A stretch of DNA of 40,355 bases from an uncultured Lachnospiraceae bacterium (GCA_947625465.1 CANQOK010000018.1:1-40355), one strand, 5' to 3'. Shown: positions 7,482 to 16,028, counted from the stretch's first letter. A program made the numbers and translations. Notes: generated by a model from the sequence alone, not told the origin.

Positions 7482-8201
7482 TTACTTTCCTCCCGGTACC
7501 CAGACCTCCTGGAAGAAGCCGGATTCCGAAGGCGCCTCTTTGCCCGCGTACAGATGTCCGGTATCCCCAATCGTCTTACAGCGGAAGCACGCCTCTCCCT
7601 TCACCCGTTCCTCCGTCTTTAAAACCGTAACGGAAGTCGGCGCGACAAAACAGCCCTGCCACAATACAGGCGCCGAAACGCCCAGTAAATGGGAAAGCAT
7701 AACAAACTCTACGCCCAGATGGCAGAAAATCGCGATCGTATCTTTGTTTCCGTTTACCACCTTATAATAATTGCCGCACCGTTCATAGCCATGCCGCGCC
7801 AGCAGAAGATCCAGATTTTCCGCTACCATTTTCTGCTTCGCCGCGATCTCGCTATTGGCGAATAAAGGCGCATGCATCCACTCGTCTTTATCATACAGCT
7901 CCGGTTTTTTCGTCCAGAATCCCGGCATAAAATCCCATGCAATCCGGGTGCCCTCTTTTTCCGGGTTGGGAATCGGATAATAAAATTCCTGCAGCCAGTC
8001 ATAGATTACCGCTTCTTTTCCCAGACGCTTCAGCGTACAGACTGCCGTATCCTTCGCCCTTCCCAGCGGGGAACAGTAAAATGCGTCAATCTTTTCCTTT
8101 TCCAGCCGGTCCGCCAGCAGCTCCGCTTCCCGCCATCCTTTTTCCGTCAGAGAATCCTTCGTATAGTTAGGCTCTCCGTGTCTGATTATCAAAATTCTCA
8201 T
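7482..8201 (-). CDS. Histidine phosphatase superfamily protein
   Basis: 239 residues of the phosphoglycerate-mutase-like histidine phosphatase superfamily. The signature RHGEPN at residues 7-12 holds the phosphate-accepting His8. YCSPLGRAKDTA follows, and a later His is in AIFCHLGVEF. The family removes phosphate from many small molecules, so the substrate cannot be told from sequence. It is cytosolic, with no signal peptide or membrane segment. Its ATG overlaps the stop of the upstream HAD gene in an ATGA (8198-8201), so translation is coupled. It is the last gene of a long minus-strand run starting with the response regulator at 14524. I see no convincing terminator after it; only a weak CAGA/TCTG hairpin followed by CCTTTTT is present. 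Confidence 0.88.
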   Translation of the reverse strand: MRILIIRHGEPNYTKDSLTEKGWREAELLADRLEKEKIDAFYCSPLGRAKDTAVCTLKRLGKEAVIYDWLQEFYYPIPNPEKEGTRIAWDFMPGFWTKKPELYDKDEWMHAPLFANSEIAAKQKMVAENLDLLLARHGYERCGNYYKVVNGNKDTIAIFCHLGVEFVMLSHLLGVSAPVLWQGCFVAPTSVTVLKTEERVKGEACFRCKTIGDTGHLYAGKEAPSESGFFQEVWVPGGK

Positions 8202-8857
8202 TGTCTTTGGTCTCCGATCACCTGTTTTACCATATCCGGGATCTGGGAAATGGAAGTCACCTTATACCGGGCCTCCTCCACGGTGCCGTACCCGTATGCC
8301 GCGTGGATAAACGGGATTCCTGCCTTATGAAACGCGGCGTCATAGTCTCCATAGGTATCTCCCACATAAATTCCCAGTTCCACGCCGTTGCGCTCCATGA
8401 TCAGCCGGATATTGTCTCCTTTCAGCTTTCCGGTATTGCCCGGACATTCAATGTCGTCCAGATATTTCCAGAAGCCGTAATAATCCGCGAATACTTCGAT
8501 ATATCCGGCCTGACAGTTGCTTACGATAAAGACCTGATACTGCGCGGACAGCTCCGCCAGCAGTTCCTCTGCGCCTGCGAACAGGTCGCCGCCCACTTTG
8601 GCCAGATGTGCCACTTCTGTCTCCATACAATGATCCAGGATCTCATTTCTCCGTATCGGATCTTCCACATGGATCAGGTCTTTTCCGATATCCGTAAGAA
8701 GTTTCCCCATATTCCGCTGCATATCCGCAGCGGTAATCGTATAATCAATCTCCGGGCAGTCCTGAAAGGCTAAATTAAATGCTTCAACGACCTGTCTGGA
8801 AGAATCCCACAGAGTCCCGTCCAGGTCAAAAATCACTGCGATCTTACTGTTTTTCAT
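8198..8857 (-). CDS. HAD-family phosphatase (phosphoglycolate phosphatase-like)
   Basis: 219 residues. Motif I is FDLDGTLWDSS near residues 10-20, with the nucleophile in DLDGT. Motif II is IVSNCQ, and motif IV resembles YVGDTYGDYDAA, which carries the Mg-binding acidic residues. The long cap between motifs I and II places it with the phosphoglycolate phosphatase/beta-phosphoglucomutase-like subfamily. It probably clears a small phosphorylated metabolite in the cytosol; the substrate is unknown. It overlaps the next gene by 4 bases and starts 30 bases after the unknown gene at 8888-9316, so all three are likely one transcript. Confidence 0.88.
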   Translation of the reverse strand: MKNSKIAVIFDLDGTLWDSSRQVVEAFNLAFQDCPEIDYTITAADMQRNMGKLLTDIGKDLIHVEDPIRRNEILDHCMETEVAHLAKVGGDLFAGAEELLAELSAQYQVFIVSNCQAGYIEVFADYYGFWKYLDDIECPGNTGKLKGDNIRLIMERNGVELGIYVGDTYGDYDAAFHKAGIPFIHAAYGYGTVEEARYKVTSISQIPDMVKQVIGDQRQ

Positions 8858-8887
8858 ATCGATTCCGTTCCTTATCTCCCAATCAGG

Positions 8888-9316
8888 TTATTTTAAAATC
8901 GTCTGCACGAATTTTTCCAGGGCTTCCGCAGCGGCGGCTTGCTCAATGGGATAGATCATGGCGGCCTCCATTTTCTCGGAAACCAGTTTCGGGACGATAA
9001 TCGTGATCGGCTGCAGCAGTTTTGTGGAATCGATCACAAGTTTATCGTTTTTCAAAGAAATCCCGCGAAGCGTTTCCGCGTTGAAATAAAACGGATTTTC
9101 CAGTACTTCTCCGTTATACCGGATATGAATCGCAATCAGTTCCTTTTTTTCTTCTGTATACCCTAAGATCCAGCTGCTCACACTTCGTTTCAGAAACGAT
9201 TTTTTCATCATATAGCCGTATACGACGTGATAATTCTCCAGTCCGGTCTGTTCGGTAAAAATTTTATTGATCTTCTCCTTAACCTGTTTATTCTTAAAAA
9301 CACTGATCTGTGCCAT
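8888..9316 (-). CDS. Conserved-looking protein of unknown function
   Basis: 142 residues, with no signal peptide, membrane segment or cysteine motif. The N-terminal half is basic (KNKQVKEKINK) and the C-terminal third is helical and Ala-rich (AAAAEALEKFV). The middle alternates hydrophobic residues (ELIAIHIRYNGEV), suggesting a beta sheet, perhaps an alpha/beta or PH-like fold, but I cannot assign a family. It lies 43 bases after ung and 30 bases before the HAD gene in the same direction, so it is probably part of the same operon. A normal start region and flanking real genes make it a credible coding sequence. Confidence 0.75.
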   Translation of the reverse strand: MAQISVFKNKQVKEKINKIFTEQTGLENYHVVYGYMMKKSFLKRSVSSWILGYTEEKKELIAIHIRYNGEVLENPFYFNAETLRGISLKNDKLVIDSTKLLQPITIIVPKLVSEKMEAAMIYPIEQAAAAEALEKFVQTILK

Positions 9317-9359
9317 AGTTTCCTCTTTCCGGAGCCTTTACGCGACAGGGCGTCTTCTT

Positions 9360-10046
9360 CTACTGCTCCTCAATATTTTCGATCTGCCAGTCGATAGGCG
9401 TCTCTCCATGCTCAACTAAAAATTCATTCGCCTTGCTGAAATGCCTGCATCCGAAGAATCCGCGGTAAGCAGACAGCGGACTGGGATGCGGCGCCTTCAG
9501 AACCAGATGCTTCGGATTCGTCAGCATGGGTTCCTTGCTCTGTGCCGGTCTGCCCCACAAGAGATATACGATCGGCCGGTCCTGTGCGTTTACGGCCCGG
9601 ATCACCGCGTCCGTAAACTGTTCCCAGCCTTTTCCCTGATGGGAATTGGCCTGATGCGCACGCACGGTCAGCACTGTGTTTAACAGAAGCACGCCCTGAT
9701 CGGCCCATTTCTTCAAATATCCGTTGTTCGGAATATAACAGCCGCAGTCGTCATGCAGCTCCTGATAGATATTCTGCAGAGACGGGGGGATCTCCTTTTG
9801 CTCCGGCAAAACGGAGAAACTCAGTCCGTGCGCCTGTTTTTCATTGTGATAGGGATCCTGTCCCAGCAGCAGCACTTTTACTTTGCTAAGCGGCGTAAAG
9901 TGAAACGCGTTAAAAATATCGTCTGCCGGCGGATAGATCACCCGCGTCCGGTACTCCTGATTCACAAACTGATACAGTTCCCGATAATAAGGTTTCCCAA
10001 ACTCCGACCGGATTCCGGTCAGCCAGTCATTACTGATCATTGCCAT
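9360..10046 (-). CDS. ung: Uracil-DNA glycosylase (family 1)
   Basis: 228 residues. It removes uracil from DNA in base-excision repair. Family-1 motifs are all present: LLGQDPYH with the water-activating Asp64, GLSFSV, LLLNTVLTVRAHQANSHQGKGW, and the DNA-intercalating C-terminal motif APHPSPLSAYRGFFGC with the catalytic His. Length is normal for Ung. ATG at 10046 is preferred over TTG at 10052 because the GAGGG site then sits 9 bases upstream instead of 3 to 4. It lies 33 bases after hisF in the same direction, which probably places a DNA-repair gene on a histidine-synthesis transcript. Confidence 0.95.
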   Translation of the reverse strand: MAMISNDWLTGIRSEFGKPYYRELYQFVNQEYRTRVIYPPADDIFNAFHFTPLSKVKVLLLGQDPYHNEKQAHGLSFSVLPEQKEIPPSLQNIYQELHDDCGCYIPNNGYLKKWADQGVLLLNTVLTVRAHQANSHQGKGWEQFTDAVIRAVNAQDRPIVYLLWGRPAQSKEPMLTNPKHLVLKAPHPSPLSAYRGFFGCRHFSKANEFLVEHGETPIDWQIENIEEQ

Positions 10047-10079
10047 GTTCAAATTCCCTCTTTCGTTTCTGTCGTATCA

Positions 10080-10850
10080 TCACTGCGCAGACAGCCTGAC
10101 GGAAACGCCTCTGTCCCGCAGATAGCGCTTCAGTTCCAGGATTTCCATTTCCTTATAGTGAAACAGAGATGCCGCCAGCGCCGCTTCCGCCTTGCCTTCC
10201 GTCAGTGCGTCATAGAAATGTTCCATCGTCCCCGCGCCGCCGGAAGCGATCACCGGTATGGAAGCGTGTTCCGCGATCTGACGCGTCAGTTCGATATCGT
10301 ATCCGGCTTTGGTCCCGTCACAGTCCATACTGGTCAGCAGGATTTCTCCGGCGCCCAGCTTTTCCGCTTTTGCCGCCCATTCCAGCGCGTCCAGCCCGGT
10401 ATCGATCCTGCCGCCTGCCTGATACACATTCCAGCCGCTTCCGTCCGCCCTTCGTTTCGCGTCAATCGCAACGACAACGCACTGACTGCCGAATTTATCC
10501 GCGGCGTCGCTGATCAGGCGGGGATTGTTGATCGCCGCGGAATTGACGGAGATCTTGTCCGCTCCTTCCCGCAGCAGTTCTTTAAAATCATCGACCGTGC
10601 GGATCCCGCCGCCGACCGTAAACGGAATAAATACCTTTTCCGCCACGCTGCGCACCATGTCCACCACGGTTTTTCTGGCGTCGCTGGTCGCCGTAATATC
10701 CAGAAATACCAGCTCATCCGCGCCCGCCTTATCGTAGGCAGCCGCTACTTCCACCGGATCTCCGGCGTCTTTTAAATTTACAAAATTGATTCCCTTAACC
10801 ACACGGTTGTTATTCACGTCCAGACAGGGAATGATCCGTTTAGTATGCAT
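10080..10850 (-). CDS. hisF: Imidazole glycerol phosphate synthase, cyclase subunit
   Basis: 256 residues, the normal HisF length. It closes the imidazole ring from PRFAR and ammonia, giving IGP and AICAR in histidine synthesis. It is a (beta/alpha)8 barrel with [12 protein letters not shown] at residues 9-20, which contains the catalytic Asp11, [10 protein letters not shown] with a phosphate-binding loop, and [14 protein letters not shown] with the second catalytic Asp. It overlaps hisH by 11 bases (10840-10850), and the two proteins form the synthase. The AICAR it releases is the substrate of PurH, encoded at 24648-26201. A GGAGG site lies ahead of the ATG. The other his genes are not in the window. 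Confidence 0.97.
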   Translation of the reverse strand: MHTKRIIPCLDVNNNRVVKGINFVNLKDAGDPVEVAAAYDKAGADELVFLDITATSDARKTVVDMVRSVAEKVFIPFTVGGGIRTVDDFKELLREGADKISVNSAAINNPRLISDAADKFGSQCVVVAIDAKRRADGSGWNVYQAGGRIDTGLDALEWAAKAEKLGAGEILLTSMDCDGTKAGYDIELTRQIAEHASIPVIASGGAGTMEHFYDALTEGKAEAALAASLFHYKEMEILELKRYLRDRGVSVRLSAQ

Positions 10851-11484
10851 TGGCTGTCCCTCCTGTTCTGTCCCCGTGCGTCAGTTCCGCGAAGTTCTTT
10901 AAGATCCGCAGTCCCACATCGCCGGATTTCTCAGGATGAAACTGACAGGCAAACAGATTGCCGCTCTCCACAGAAGCATGGATATGCGTACCGTATTCCG
11001 TCGACGCTTTTACAATGGATTCGTCTCTGGCTTTTAGATAATAGGAATGTACAAAATACACATAGGCGTTTTCCGGGACTCCGGCAAACAATCTGCCCTG
11101 ATTTTCCAGATGCAGAGAATTCCAGCCGATATGTGGGATCTTTAACCCTTCCCGGGCAGGAATCCGCAAGATCTCGCCGGGCAGGATTCCGAGGCCCGCC
11201 GCGCCTTCTGACTCATCACTCCGTTCAAATAACAGCTGAAGTCCCAGACAGATTCCCAAAAACGGGATCTGCCGTTCCGCCGCCTGTTTAATCGGTTCAG
11301 TCAGTCCATACCGATTCAGCTTCTCCATGGCGTCTCCAAACGCGCCCACGCCCGGCAGCACAATGCCGTCTGCCGACAGGATCGTATCGGCGTCTCTGGA
11401 AACAACAACCTCTTCCCCGAGAAATTCCAGTGCCTTCTGCACACTTTTCAGATTCCCTGCGTCATAATCGATTACCGTTATCAT
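10840..11484 (-). CDS. hisH: Imidazole glycerol phosphate synthase, glutaminase subunit
   Basis: 214 residues of a class I glutamine amidotransferase. It releases ammonia from glutamine and passes it to HisF. The nucleophile is Cys79 in [13 protein letters not shown], and the His-Glu pair is in CQFHPEKSG. The oxyanion-hole region is [10 protein letters not shown]. The ATG at 11484 follows GGAGG by 11 bases and gives the expected N terminus ([11 protein letters not shown]). A longer frame starting at 11616 would add 44 residues copied out of frame from the preceding gene and is rejected. The start overlaps the end of the SIR2-like gene by 23 bases, so translation is probably coupled. Confidence 0.95.
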   Translation of the reverse strand: MITVIDYDAGNLKSVQKALEFLGEEVVVSRDADTILSADGIVLPGVGAFGDAMEKLNRYGLTEPIKQAAERQIPFLGICLGLQLLFERSDESEGAAGLGILPGEILRIPAREGLKIPHIGWNSLHLENQGRLFAGVPENAYVYFVHSYYLKARDESIVKASTEYGTHIHASVESGNLFACQFHPEKSGDVGLRILKNFAELTHGDRTGGTANAY

Positions 11485-12346
11485 TCGTTGCCTTACCTCC
11501 AAGTAATCCCGATAAAAATACTGCGGGATCTTTCGCGATCCCCATCGCCTTATTCTGCAGCTCCGGGCCGTACTGATAAAACCGCTCGTTGACCCGGACC
11601 AGAAAGGCGTTCTCATTCAGATACGCCATCCGTTCAAACGGAAACCGAACCACGCCGGGCGCTTCAAACGACTCTCCCAGTTCAAGCAGAAGCGTCTTCT
11701 GATGCATCGTCGTCTGCATCCAGTTCCGATATGAGATCCAGTCTTTGAGATACCCGTTTTCACAGTACAGCTTATCTCCGGGACCGCGCCGGATATTAAA
11801 CCGAAGCGGTTTCCCGCAGTGCGGACAGCGCGGAAGATCCGCTGCATCTATTTCAGGCCGCTGCTTTAAGCACTCATAAAAATTTGTCAGCAGCTCTCCG
11901 GCTTCTGTCACCGTATCCGTACAATTCTCCTCACACTGCAGCAGCCAGGGCGTACCAAACGGCATGACCGTTTTTTTCCTGTCTGCAAGGCTGTAGGAAA
12001 ACAGACCGTCCGTATTATTGCAGATGATAAAATAATTCTTAAACCGGATCCACTGCCACAGTCTATCATAGTCGAAAATCCGGCTCTGCGCAAGCGCATC
12101 TTTCTCCTCCAGCAGATGAAACAGACAGGCGTTCCGGATCCATTCGTCCGACAGCGCTGTTTTTGCTTCTGTTTTTTCATGCTTTCTTTTTTCATGCTTT
12201 CTATAGACCGGATCCCGCTGTATAAGCGCGTTTACATCTGTGCGCATTCCGTCCCCGATCGCGACGATCACACAGACCGCGTCCGCCGCCAGCTCTTTTA
12301 CCCGCAGCAGCTTACTGCTTTCGTCTTGCCCTTGTTCTTGCTTCAT
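11462..12346 (-). CDS. Divergent SIR2-like protein with degraded NAD site
   Basis: 294 residues. It resembles the SIR2-family proteins of Firmicutes in order and spacing: KNYFIICNNTDGLF (family form close to TTNVD), LLQCEENC, then CPHCGKPLRFNI, then LLLELGESFEAPGVVRFPF. The four zinc cysteines (CEENC and CPHC) are kept. The Rossmann loop that should read close to GAGAGLS is VAIGDGMRTD, and the TTNVD motif is CNNTD, so NAD binding and catalysis are doubtful. It could be a sensor or scaffold rather than a deacylase. The ATG at 12346 follows AGGAG by 6 bases and lies inside the end of the sensor-kinase gene (35-base overlap); it also overlaps hisH. A frame starting at 12427 is antisense-like padding over the kinase and is not used. 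Confidence 0.72.
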   Translation of the reverse strand: MKQEQGQDESSKLLRVKELAADAVCVIVAIGDGMRTDVNALIQRDPVYRKHEKRKHEKTEAKTALSDEWIRNACLFHLLEEKDALAQSRIFDYDRLWQWIRFKNYFIICNNTDGLFSYSLADRKKTVMPFGTPWLLQCEENCTDTVTEAGELLTNFYECLKQRPEIDAADLPRCPHCGKPLRFNIRRGPGDKLYCENGYLKDWISYRNWMQTTMHQKTLLLELGESFEAPGVVRFPFERMAYLNENAFLVRVNERFYQYGPELQNKAMGIAKDPAVFLSGLLGGKATNDNGNRL

Positions 12347-13835
12347 CCTGTTCTCCTGTATCTGACCGTGTCTCCTGCTTTTTGTCCTTTTCCACCTCAA
12401 ACCAGAACACCACGCCGCCTTCCACATTGGCGACGCCGCATTTCTGATTATGCGCGTCCATAACAGCCTTTACGATCGACAGCCCGATCCCGTTTCCGCC
12501 GTATTCCCGGGTTCTGGCCTTATCCACCTTATAGAACTTGATCCAGATGCGGTCTAAGTCCTCTTCCGGAATATGGCTGCCGGAATTGAAAATGGCAACC
12601 CGGATATTCTCTCCCTGCTCCGCCACATCGATCCGGACGGTCTTTTTCTCATCCAGATGATTCAGGGCGTTGGTAATATAATTCGTGATCACCTGCTCGA
12701 TCTGAAATTCATCTGCCCAGACATAGATGCTCTTCCGGTTATCAAAAATGATCGTGGCCCCTTTCTGTTCGATCAGGATCGTAGAACGGCTTAACACGCC
12801 GCTGATCACGGAGATCAGGTCAAACCGTTCAAACGTGATCTGCCCGTTCCCGAATTCCAGCTGATTCAGTTCCAGCAGATTTTTCACCATCTTATTCATC
12901 TTATTGGCTTCGTCAATGATAACGTCGCAGTAGAATTCCATGCTCTCCGGGTCTTCACTGATCCCTTCCTTCAGGCCTTCCGCATAGCCCTGGATCAGAG
13001 CGATGGGCGTCTTCAGTTCATGGGAGACGTTGGAAAGGAATTCCTTCCGCATATTGTCGATCTCAATTTTCTGGTTGATATCCTTCTGCAGTTCATTATT
13101 CGCCGCTTTCAGCTCGGAAATCGTGGTTTCCAGCGTACCGGATAATTTGTTCATGCTGGTTCCCAACACGCCTATTTCATCATTCCGGTCCCCCACATAT
13201 TTCACATCAAAATCAAGCTCCGACATCTTCTCGGAGATATCCGCCAGCTGCAGGATCGGTTTGGTAAAGCTCTTGGAAATATACCACATGATCACCACGC
13301 TTAACGCAATCGCGAGATAACTGATATACAGGAAAAACCGGTTGGAAATATTTACGCTCTGCCGGATACTCTCCATCGGAACACGCATAATAAAATAGCT
13401 CTCTTCATTCAGAGCGCCATACATCTCCAGATACCGGAGTCCGCTTCCGCTATCCACAATATCTTCAACCTGATTTTCATTGTCGGAAAAATTGATGCTG
13501 CCCGATACAATCATATTAAAAAAGGTTGCCGCCAGCTCCCGATCCCCATTTCCGGTAGAAAACAGTGTCTGCTGATTGGCATTCAGTACCAGCAGAGAAA
13601 CGCTGGACTGCTCGCAGATTTCCTGCAGAACGTCCTGATTCTCCGGATTCAGCAGATTCCTGTCAGTCCGGATAATGGACTGTAACTGATGGTAAACGCT
13701 GTTCAGGGCAGCTTCTTTATTGCTCTTATAATACCCCTCCAGAAAGAAGGAGTTTAAGAGGATACAAAACATCAACGTGCCGGCTACCATACCTGCCAGT
13801 ATGATAACCAGCCGTGTGCGAATCGAATGCAGCAT
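12312..13835 (-). CDS. Membrane sensor histidine kinase
   Basis: 507 residues. It has a membrane segment at 9-31, an extracytoplasmic sensor domain of about 135 residues, a second membrane segment near 166-187, a HAMP domain (to about 240), a HisKA domain with the phosphorylated His272 in SNVSHELKTP, and an HATPase domain. In the HATPase the N box region is near QVITNYITNALNH and the G box is GGNGIGLSIV. The layout is that of PhoR/VanS-type kinases paired with OmpR-family regulators. The stimulus is unknown. It starts on the stop codon of the response-regulator gene (TAATG overlap at 13835), so the two are one pair. Confidence 0.95.
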   Translation of the reverse strand: MLHSIRTRLVIILAGMVAGTLMFCILLNSFFLEGYYKSNKEAALNSVYHQLQSIIRTDRNLLNPENQDVLQEICEQSSVSLLVLNANQQTLFSTGNGDRELAATFFNMIVSGSINFSDNENQVEDIVDSGSGLRYLEMYGALNEESYFIMRVPMESIRQSVNISNRFFLYISYLAIALSVVIMWYISKSFTKPILQLADISEKMSELDFDVKYVGDRNDEIGVLGTSMNKLSGTLETTISELKAANNELQKDINQKIEIDNMRKEFLSNVSHELKTPIALIQGYAEGLKEGISEDPESMEFYCDVIIDEANKMNKMVKNLLELNQLEFGNGQITFERFDLISVISGVLSRSTILIEQKGATIIFDNRKSIYVWADEFQIEQVITNYITNALNHLDEKKTVRIDVAEQGENIRVAIFNSGSHIPEEDLDRIWIKFYKVDKARTREYGGNGIGLSIVKAVMDAHNQKCGVANVEGGVVFWFEVEKDKKQETRSDTGEQDEARTRARRKQ

Positions 13836-14524
13836 TATTTGTCCACCTCAAATTTGTAGCCCATACCCCAGATCGTCTTGATATAATCCGCGTCTTCGCC
13901 CAGTTTGTTCCGCAGTTTCTTCACATGGGTATCAATGGTTCTGGCGTCTCCGAAATAGTCGTAGTTCCAGACGTTATTTAAAATATTCTCTCTGGAAAGC
14001 GCCAGTCCCTGATTTTCAACAAAATAAACCAGTAATTCAAATTCTTTAAAGCTGAGCTCTACGGTTCTGTCGCCGACCTTTACAATATGCGCGGCCTTAT
14101 TCAGTTCCAGTGTCCCGGCTCTTAAAATCTGTTCGGCTCCGATCTTATTGGTTCTCCGCAAAATCGCGTCCACTCTGGCGACCAGGATCTTCGGGCTGAA
14201 CGGTTTGGAAATGTATTCGTCCACGCCCAGTTCAAAGCCCAGCAGCTCGTCCTGTTCGTCGCTCTTGGCCGTCAGCATGATGATCGGGACCTTGGAAAAC
14301 TTACGGATCTCCCGGCACGCCTGCCAGCCGTCCATCTTCGGCATCATCACATCCAGGATCACCAGATCGATCTTACTGTCTTTAAAGAAGATCTCGATCG
14401 CTTCTTCTCCGTTCTCCGCCTCTAATACCTTATATTCTTTCTTGACCAGAAAATCTTTTACCAGCTTCCGCATTCTCGGTTCGTCGTCTACCACTAAAAT
14501 CTTCAGATTCTCCATCGGCTGCAT
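13835..14524 (-). CDS. OmpR/PhoB-family response regulator
   Basis: 229 residues. The receiver domain (about 7-120) has VVDDE near 11-15, the phospho-acceptor Asp58 in LVILDVMMPKMDG, MLTAKSD and YISKPF. The DNA-binding winged helix covers about 135-227 (SFKEFELLVYFVENQ and TIDTHVKKLRNKLG). It pairs with the kinase encoded directly downstream. The start is ambiguous: AAGGAGG is 3 bases before ATG 14524 and 12 bases before a second ATG at 14515. A weak promoter candidate (TTTTTC-17-TATACA) lies just upstream. It heads the minus-strand run that continues to 7482. Confidence 0.95.
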   Translation of the reverse strand: MQPMENLKILVVDDEPRMRKLVKDFLVKKEYKVLEAENGEEAIEIFFKDSKIDLVILDVMMPKMDGWQACREIRKFSKVPIIMLTAKSDEQDELLGFELGVDEYISKPFSPKILVARVDAILRRTNKIGAEQILRAGTLELNKAAHIVKVGDRTVELSFKEFELLVYFVENQGLALSRENILNNVWNYDYFGDARTIDTHVKKLRNKLGEDADYIKTIWGMGYKFEVDK

Positions 14525-14649
14525 TTACCTCCTTATCTGTCTTCTTCCACAAATCTTATGTATAGAATACCAGATTTGACGGAAAAATTCCATAGTTGTG
14601 AGGCGGTTCAATAAAAATTCATATTTATGCCCGCGCCGGACAAAAATCC

Positions 14650-14688
14650 AAAAAAATAAACGGCCGCGGGAATGACTCCTGCAACCGT
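14650..14688 (-). terminator. Rho-independent terminator after rplT
   Basis: The stem pairs 14681-14688 with 14660-14667 (8 bp, two G-U pairs) plus an inner 3-bp stem, followed on the minus strand by TTTATTTTTTT. It ends the infC-rpmI-rplT operon. Confidence 0.85.
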
Positions 14689-14711
14689 TATCTCTTTGAT
14701 CCGCAATATAC

Positions 14712-15068
14712 TTATGCTAATTTTGCCTTGGCCGTCTCTGCCAGCTTCGCGAATCCCTCCGCGTCGTTTACTGCCATCTCAGCCAGCATCTTTCTGTTTA
14801 CCGTAACCTCTGCCAGCTTCAGGCCGTACATGAACTTGCTGTAAGATAAGCCGTTCATTCTTGCTGCCGCATTGATTCTGGCGATCCACAGCTGACGCAT
14901 CTGACGTTTTCTCTGCTTCCGTCCTGCGTAGGAACTTGCCAGCGCTCTCATAACGGACTGCTTTGCAACCCGATACTGCTTGCTTCTCGCGCCTCTGTAA
15001 CCCTTGGCCAGTTTTAATACTCTATTGTGTTTCTTCTTGGCATTCAAGCCGCCTTTAATTCTTGCCAT
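14712..15068 (-). CDS. rplT: 50S ribosomal protein L20
   Basis: 118 residues, the usual length. It binds 23S rRNA early in large-subunit assembly. The basic N terminus [15 protein letters not shown] and the segment [20 protein letters not shown] are diagnostic of L20. L20 is also the known repressor of this operon in Firmicutes, acting on the leader of infC (here 15864-15993). It lies 24 bases after rpmI. Confidence 0.98.
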   Translation of the reverse strand: MARIKGGLNAKKKHNRVLKLAKGYRGARSKQYRVAKQSVMRALASSYAGRKQRKRQMRQLWIARINAAARMNGLSYSKFMYGLKLAEVTVNRKMLAEMAVNDAEGFAKLAETAKAKLA

Positions 15069-15092
15069 CTTAACTTCCTCCTGTCCTTCTGA

Positions 15093-15290
15093 TTATAGAT
15101 ATGGTAAAATCTTCTTCATATTCTTTACATTACTTGCGTCGGTAATGGTAGCTTTCCGAAGATTTCTCTTTCTCTTGGGAGATTTTTTGGTCAGGATATG
15201 GCTCTTATAGGCTTTCATTCTCTTTAACTTGCCGGTACCTGTCTTCTTAAACCGCTTTGCTGCTGATCTGCTTGTCTTTATTTTTGGCAT
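15093..15290 (-). CDS. rpmI: 50S ribosomal protein L35
   Basis: 65 residues, highly basic, with the L35 signature [20 protein letters not shown]. The ATG at 15290 follows GGAGG by 8 bases and gives the normal length; an in-frame ATG at 15308 would add six residues and overlap the ribosome site. It sits between infC and rplT in the standard order. Confidence 0.97.
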   Translation of the reverse strand: MPKIKTSRSAAKRFKKTGTGKLKRMKAYKSHILTKKSPKRKRNLRKATITDASNVKNMKKILPYL

Positions 15291-15331
15291 CTTTATGTCC
15301 TCCTTCATTTCATTTATCTTAACTGCACAGC

Positions 15332-15838
15332 TTATCGCTTCTCAGTTAAAAACATCGTCATGGTTCTGCCTTCCATCTTGGCGGGCTTATCGATCACCGC
15401 TACATCCTCTAACATTTTGGCAAAATCGTCCAGCACATGCTTGCTCGTAGCGACATGGGCCATCTCTCTGCCCCGGAACCGGAGAGATACCTTCACCTTA
15501 TCTCCCTTTGTCAAAAACTTCCGGGCATTGTTTGCCTTTGTATTCAGGTCATTCTCCTCAATGTTCGGAGATAAACGCACTTCTTTTACTTCAATGATTT
15601 TCTGCTTTTTCCTGGCTTCCTTTTCCTTACGCGCCTGCTCATAGCGATACTTGCCGTAATCAATGATCTTGCAGACCGGCGGTTTGGCATTCGGAGCGAT
15701 CTTCACCAGATCCAGCTCTGCTTCCTGCGCCAGCTTATACGCTTCCTTTGCTGACATGATACCCAGCTGCTCACCATTCTCACCGATCAGACGGACTTCC
15801 CTGTCTCTGATCTGTTCATTAATCATTAAACCGTTAAT
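15332..15838 (-). CDS. infC: Translation initiation factor IF-3 (probable AUU start)
   Basis: 168 residues from the chosen start. IF-3 checks start codons and keeps the ribosomal subunits apart. The N domain carries [14 protein letters not shown] and the C domain ends [22 protein letters not shown] marks the linker region. The only good ribosome site, GGAGG at 15848-15852, is 21 bases from ATG 15826 but exactly 9 bases from an in-frame ATT at 15836-15838. An AUU start is well known for infC in E. coli and other bacteria, where it lets IF-3 repress its own synthesis. ATG 15826 (164 residues) remains the alternative. An L20-type leader with its own promoter lies upstream. Confidence 0.95.
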   Translation of the reverse strand: MNGLMINEQIRDREVRLIGENGEQLGIMSAKEAYKLAQEAELDLVKIAPNAKPPVCKIIDYGKYRYEQARKEKEARKKQKIIEVKEVRLSPNIEENDLNTKANNARKFLTKGDKVKVSLRFRGREMAHVATSKHVLDDFAKMLEDVAVIDKPAKMEGRTMTMFLTEKR

Positions 15839-15863
15839 CGTCGTGCACCTCCAAATACATTTG

Positions 15864-15993
15864 ATAAAATTAAAAATGAGCGGACAGAAAGAATCCGCTC
15901 ATCACAACAAAAGACCTAAGTCTTACTTCCCTGTTATGAACCGACGGTCACCCGATTGTGCCGCGGTGAGAGGATACCTCTGCTTTCCGTAAC
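15864..15993 (-). ncRNA. Ribosomal protein L20 leader with terminator
   Basis: The leader upstream of infC contains a closing stem CUGUUA/UAACAG, inner hairpins (AGAGG/CCUCU and CACC/GGGUG), an AAGAC-UUAG-GUCUU hairpin, and then a terminator. The terminator stem pairs UGAGCGGA (15894-15901) with UCCGCUCA (15877-15884) and is followed by UUUUUAAUUUU. Position, gene order and shape match the L20 leader known in Firmicutes, in which L20 binding favours termination. I could not compute a fold or covariance score. Confidence 0.8.
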
Positions 15994-15999
15994 AGTCAT

Positions 16000-16028
16000 A
16001 GAATATCATTCCTCTTTGGGAATGTCAA
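16000..16028 (-). promoter_or_regulatory. Promoter of infC-rpmI-rplT
   Basis: On the minus strand TTGACA (16023-16028) and TATTCT (16000-16005) are exactly 17 bases apart. It overlaps the last codons of maf and places the transcript start near 15993, at the edge of the L20-type leader. Confidence 0.85.

Noticed and set aside
9753-10775. Plus-strand open frame of 340 codons across ung and hisF
   Set aside because: Antisense to two certain genes, with no ribosome site and composition of a shadow frame.
11485-11616. 44-residue N-terminal extension of HisH
   Set aside because: Lies wholly over the SIR2-like gene in another frame; the shorter form matches the HisH N terminus and has GGAGG.
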